NCBI GenBank assembly: GCA_026713285.1
Contig: JAPOOT010000413.1
Location: forward strand, 1-8,275
Reading direction: 5' to 3'
Source of the DNA: Gemmatimonadota bacterium
Lineage (GTDB): Bacteria > JAAXHH01
Length of the DNA: 8,275 nt
Shown: one piece after another, positions 5,858-8,275 of the stretch
Position numbering within the stretch: position 1 is the first letter of the stretch
Layout: every line of letters starts with the position of its first letter
Position numbers and translations under genes: made by a program
The notes under the pieces: model-generated
Told to the model about the DNA's origin: nothing
What the model saw: only the letters and a program-made list of their open reading frames with translations
Database searches by the model: none

Positions 5858-6684
5858 GACATCCCGGTCAGGCCGGACAGCGCACCGCCAAGCGTCAGCA
5901 GCCCGATTCCCCAGCAATAGTACGAAAACCTGGACAGATTGCCGGCAATTACGATGCGCAGGAGCAGCTTGAGCGCGACGTAACCGCTCACCGCCGCCAT
6001 GATGGTTCCCGCCGCTACCGCGGTCCACTGATCGGCGGGAATGCCGCCCGCATCTCCTGCCTGGACGACAACCGCACCCAGAATGGCGGGAACCGCCAAT
6101 AGAAAAGAGTAACGTGCCGCCAACTGCCGGTCAAGTCCCAACAGCAGGGCGACGGAGATGGTCGTTCCCGACCGGGAGACACCGGGAACCAGCGCAAGCG
6201 CCTGGCCCAAACCGATCAGAAGCGCATCGATCCAGGTTGTCCTGCCCAGGTCCCGCACCGGCCGACCAGGGTACCGGGACAGCCACAGTACGGTTCCGGT
6301 CAACAGGAATGCAAAGCCGACATATAACGGGGCGGAAAACAGATGCTCGAGTTCGTCTTTCCAACCCAGGCCGAAGACCGCCGCCGGGATCGAGCCCACG
6401 ACAAGCAGGAGAAGAAGGCGAAGGGGCCCGCGGTCTCCCCCGGCATGGCCCGTTGCCGCTCGTAACGCGCCCGTGACCAGGGCGGCGATATCCGACCGGA
6501 ATACGACCAGGACGGCGATCAGCGTCCCCAGGTGTACCATGACTTCGAAGAGCAAACGTGTTTCATCCGGTCCGGCTGGTCCGCCCGGCCCGCTTAGCCC
6601 GAACAGCTGCTGGTACACGACGAGATGGCCGGAACTGCTGACCGGCAGGAACTCCGTTACGCCCTGGAGGAATCCGAGGATCAA
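5851..6684 (-). CDS. uppP: Undecaprenyl-diphosphatase (UppP/BacA family)
   Basis: This inner-membrane enzyme removes the terminal phosphate from undecaprenyl diphosphate, regenerating the lipid carrier for peptidoglycan and other envelope polysaccharides; higher levels are linked to bacitracin tolerance. From the TTG at 6684 there are 277 residues. The first signature is QGVTEFLPVSSSGHL (7-21), matching the (E/Q)xxxE motif plus catalytic Ser17 and His20. The second is PGVSRSGTTI (167-176), with Arg171. These are equivalent to E. coli Ser27, His30 and Arg174. About eight membrane helices are present. The start is uncertain. 6684 is the nearest conventional codon but has no Shine-Dalgarno and trims the usual N-terminus. 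Family-like sequence (IQLHHA) continues in frame to an ATT at 6702 with GGGAG 8 nt upstream. The gene follows the glycosyltransferase on the same strand, fitting a polysaccharide-export cluster. Confidence 0.93.
   Translation of the reverse strand: MILGFLQGVTEFLPVSSSGHLVVYQQLFGLSGPGGPAGPDETRLLFEVMVHLGTLIAVLVVFRSDIAALVTGALRAATGHAGGDRGPLRLLLLLVVGSIPAAVFGLGWKDELEHLFSAPLYVGFAFLLTGTVLWLSRYPGRPVRDLGRTTWIDALLIGLGQALALVPGVSRSGTTISVALLLGLDRQLAARYSFLLAVPAILGAVVVQAGDAGGIPADQWTAVAAGTIMAAVSGYVALKLLLRIVIAGNLSRFSYYCWGIGLLTLGGALSGLTGMSG
5854..5873 (-). other. Hairpin at the 3' end of uppP
   Basis: GCCTGAC and GTCAGGC form a perfect 7-bp inverted repeat around a 6-nt loop, covering the last codons of uppP and abutting the first TGA. 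There is no following U-tract, so a classic intrinsic terminator is not supported. It may protect the 3' end or reflect the local repeat. Confidence 0.45.
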
Positions 6685-6699
6685 CGCGTGGTGCAGTTG

Positions 6700-6715
6700 A
6701 ATGGGGCATGCTCCC
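6700..6715 (-). promoter_or_regulatory. Shine-Dalgarno and possible ATT start of uppP
   Basis: On the minus strand GGGAG (6715-6711) is followed after 8 nt by ATT (6702-6700), in frame with uppP. Six codons read from here (I-Q-L-H-H-A) restore a normal-length UppP N-terminus. No ATG, GTG or earlier TTG is in frame before an upstream TAA. Losing one C from the run of four C at 6703-6706 would instead bring the ATG at 6709 into frame, but that ATG would be only 1 nt from GGGAG. Confidence 0.5.
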
Positions 6716-6758
6716 GGGTTGACCCGGTCGGGAAGACCGGCACGCGGCCCTTACCATG

Positions 6759-8009
6759 TCAGGAAGGCTGCTGGCGCCTGGGCCGTCTCGAATACCGCCT
6801 GCGCGGCCTGCGGCCCTGTTGCGCACGGCCTTCGCTTTTCGTCTCGGGCTGCGCACTGGCCTGCGGCGGTTTCTTCGGTTTGGCGGCAAAACAGGATCTG
6901 AAGGACTGCCAGAACAGAATGAAGGGTAAAGACGGCAGCGCGGCATAGGCCAGGACCGGTGCGCGCATGAACCGCAGTCGGAGGACCACGAAGACCGCAA
7001 GGCTCGCGATCAGCGCGATCCAACCCAGGGCGATGGCCGAAGTGACGCCGTGCAGGTATACGGCAAGCCCGAAGAACAGCAGCGCAGTGAGCAACATCGT
7101 GTTGAACGAGGGCAGGAAGAGATTGAATCCGCCGATGATCTGCGCCACGCTGCGCCATTTCAATCCATCCGCAATCAGGGGCGGTCCATCGGCACGGGCG
7201 CGCTGCCACCTGGACTTCAGGCGGCTGAAAGTGGAGCGTACGGGCTTCACATCGCGGGTACGGTCGTATACCCATGCCTGGTCGGTATACTGGATGGCCA
7301 CGTCGTGGCGCAGCAACTTGATCTGATACCCCAGCGCATTGTCCAGCCGCGGCTTCTTCACGCCGTGTTTCTCTACCAGCCGGCGGGAAACGCACAGTCC
7401 GGTTCGATGGATTCCCCCACCCAGGCGAAGATTCAGCGGCCAGTTCGTGAGCCAGCACGGCCTCAGGGTGCTCAACAGGGCTCTGCACGCCGTACTCCAG
7501 GTCCACTTCCTGCCCGATACACTGTAGCCGGACTGGATGGCCAGGGCGCCCTTGGACAGTTTGTCGTTCATCACGGCGAGGTAGTTCGCGGAAATCCTGG
7601 ACCGGACATCCAGGATGATATACGCGTCATACCGGTCCTTGACGGACAGGCGTTCCAGCACGCCGAGGACCGCGTCCTCTCCGTCCCGCCAGCGCTGCTT
7701 GCCGGGGCCGTAGACCACCGCACCCTTTCGGCGCGCGATGGTTGCCGTCTGGTCCGTGCTGTTCACCGGGGCGATAATCACGTCGAACAGGCCTCGTGGG
7801 TACTTGTTCCGGCGCAGGTGCTCAACTGTCCTGCCGATTGAGCCTTCGTCGTTCCCCGCAGGCACCACCAGGGCGAACACGTGCCGCGGATAGATCAGCG
7901 GCGCCTTGCCGGTACCACGAATCCGGCCGATGAGACTCAACAGGAACCCATAGGCCACGAGTCCTGTCCAGCCGGCCAGGACGACAGACTCAAGCAGACT
8001 CAGGTACAT
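6759..8009 (-). CDS. Membrane-anchored family 2 glycosyltransferase with altered catalytic motifs
   Basis: The 416-residue protein has a GT2 layout: an N-terminal membrane helix (about 6-27), a GT-A domain (about 42-275) and three C-terminal helices (about 299-320, 322-343, 350-370). The nucleotide-binding start VVPAGNDEGSIGRTVEHL (48-65), the YPRGLFDVIIAPVNSTDQT run (70-88) and LGGG (196-199) are family-like. Such enzymes transfer a sugar from a nucleotide sugar to a lipid-linked or polymeric acceptor at the inner membrane. Expected catalytic motifs are changed: the DxD position reads LDVRSR (133-138), the ED-type base region reads RLDNALG (221-227), and the QxxRW-like element is SRLKSRWQRAR (262-272). 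Activity may be divergent or lost. The C-terminal tail (376-416) is strongly Arg/Lys/Pro/Gln-rich. The ATG at 8009 has a perfect AAGGAGGT 9 nt upstream. It lies between the dTDP-glucose dehydratase gene (35 bp upstream) and uppP. Acceptor and donor are unknown. Confidence 0.82.
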   Translation of the reverse strand: MYLSLLESVVLAGWTGLVAYGFLLSLIGRIRGTGKAPLIYPRHVFALVVPAGNDEGSIGRTVEHLRRNKYPRGLFDVIIAPVNSTDQTATIARRKGAVVYGPGKQRWRDGEDAVLGVLERLSVKDRYDAYIILDVRSRISANYLAVMNDKLSKGALAIQSGYSVSGRKWTWSTACRALLSTLRPCWLTNWPLNLRLGGGIHRTGLCVSRRLVEKHGVKKPRLDNALGYQIKLLRHDVAIQYTDQAWVYDRTRDVKPVRSTFSRLKSRWQRARADGPPLIADGLKWRSVAQIIGGFNLFLPSFNTMLLTALLFFGLAVYLHGVTSAIALGWIALIASLAVFVVLRLRFMRAPVLAYAALPSLPFILFWQSFRSCFAAKPKKPPQASAQPETKSEGRAQQGRRPRRRYSRRPRRQQPS

Positions 8010-8018
8010 CAGGTCTCA

Positions 8019-8026
8019 ACCTCCTT
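8019..8026 (-). promoter_or_regulatory. Consensus ribosome binding site of the glycosyltransferase
   Basis: AAGGAGGT on the minus strand, 9 nt before the ATG at 8009. It is the strongest Shine-Dalgarno in the window and suggests efficient translation within the polysaccharide operon. Confidence 0.8.
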
Positions 8027-8044
8027 GAATGCAATGGCGCCCCG

Positions 8045-8275
8045 TCAGGATTGACCTCGTTCATCATATTGCTTTCGGTAATACGACCTGAAACCGCTTT
8101 CGTTACGAATCTCCCGCCACCACGGCCGGTGTGTCACGTACCACTGCACCGTCCTGTCCAGCAGCGTGTCGAAGTCGAGTGCCGGACGCCATCCCAGGGC
8201 CCGTATGCGGCCGCAGTCCATCGCGTACCGCAGATCGTGCCCGCTTCGGTCCGGGACGAACTCGCGGAGTGCCGC
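8045..8275 (-). CDS. rfbB: dTDP-glucose 4,6-dehydratase, C-terminal end, cut by the window edge
   Basis: Only the last 76 residues lie in the window. They contain the typical C-terminal block of RfbB/RmlB-type dehydratases: a D-R-x-G-H-D-L-R-Y-A-M-D segment (DRSGHDLRYAMD, 9-20), LGWRP (27-31), the helix with TVQWYVTHRPWW (42-53) and the ending YYRKQYDERGQS. The enzyme converts dTDP-glucose to dTDP-4-keto-6-deoxyglucose, the first committed step to dTDP-L-rhamnose and related deoxysugars, in the cytoplasm. The cofactor loop and catalytic Tyr/Lys lie outside the window, so a related NDP-sugar dehydratase cannot be fully excluded. The stop is 35 bp before the glycosyltransferase start on the same strand, implying a shared operon for deoxysugar-containing surface polysaccharide. 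Confidence 0.85.
   Translation of the reverse strand, partial: AALREFVPDRSGHDLRYAMDCGRIRALGWRPALDFDTLLDRTVQWYVTHRPWWREIRNESGFRSYYRKQYDERGQS

Noticed and set aside
6751..7506. A 251-codon minus-strand frame within the glycosyltransferase gene, as a sign of frameshift
   Set aside because: The main frame keeps glycosyltransferase-like sequence on both sides and through this stretch, so no frameshift is needed.

Overview
The window is GC-rich, densely coded bacterial chromosome with nine protein genes (seven complete, two cut by the window edges). I saw no RNA genes, insertion sequences or CRISPR arrays. Eight genes lie on the minus strand and one (an SDR oxidoreductase) on the plus strand. Gene content suggests an uncultured Gram-negative-type bacterium from the Latescibacterota/Gemmatimonadota/Planctomycetes-like part of the tree: a sugar-acid-type enolase-superfamily gene, a bifunctional-nuclease domain fused to a UVR motif, a DUF4416 protein, and a second UVR-motif protein with an unfamiliar N-terminus. 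That placement is inference only; the window has no phylogenetic marker.

Region 1 (1-2232, minus strand). A bifunctional-nuclease-domain protein with a C-terminal UVR motif (1367-2029) is followed after 9 bp by an integral membrane protein resembling an ECF-transporter S component (539-1357). After 124 bp comes the 5' part of a mandelate racemase/muconate lactonizing enzyme family gene (1-414). A good sigma-70-like promoter (TTGACC-18-TATAAT, 2176-2205) precedes the nuclease gene with a leader of about 140 nt. A 14-bp direct repeat lies just upstream of the enolase-family gene.

Region 2 (2233-3782). A DUF4416 gene (minus) and an SDR gene (plus) diverge from a 233-bp spacer. The spacer holds a plausible promoter for the SDR gene and a tandem array of four 16-bp units in the predicted SDR leader.

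Region 3 (3779-5762, minus). A UVR-motif protein and a 12-helix MFS transporter (TTG start) form a short operon, 13 bp apart. The MFS gene converges on the SDR gene and the two stop codons overlap in the tetranucleotide TTAA. A 15-bp palindrome lies upstream of the UVR gene.

Region 4 (5851-8275, minus). This is an envelope-polysaccharide cluster read in the order dTDP-glucose 4,6-dehydratase (C-terminal end only), a membrane-anchored family 2 glycosyltransferase with altered catalytic motifs, and undecaprenyl-diphosphatase (uppP). They fit together as nucleotide-sugar synthesis, sugar transfer, and recycling of the lipid carrier. The uppP start is odd: the conserved N-terminus extends upstream of the first conventional start codon to an ATT with a good Shine-Dalgarno, or a one-base insertion has displaced an ATG.

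No clearly new multi-gene defence or mobile system is visible. The best leads are the unusual uppP start, the 16-bp array, the extended S-component-like protein paired with a nuclease-domain protein, the divergent glycosyltransferase, and the uncharacterised UVR protein.
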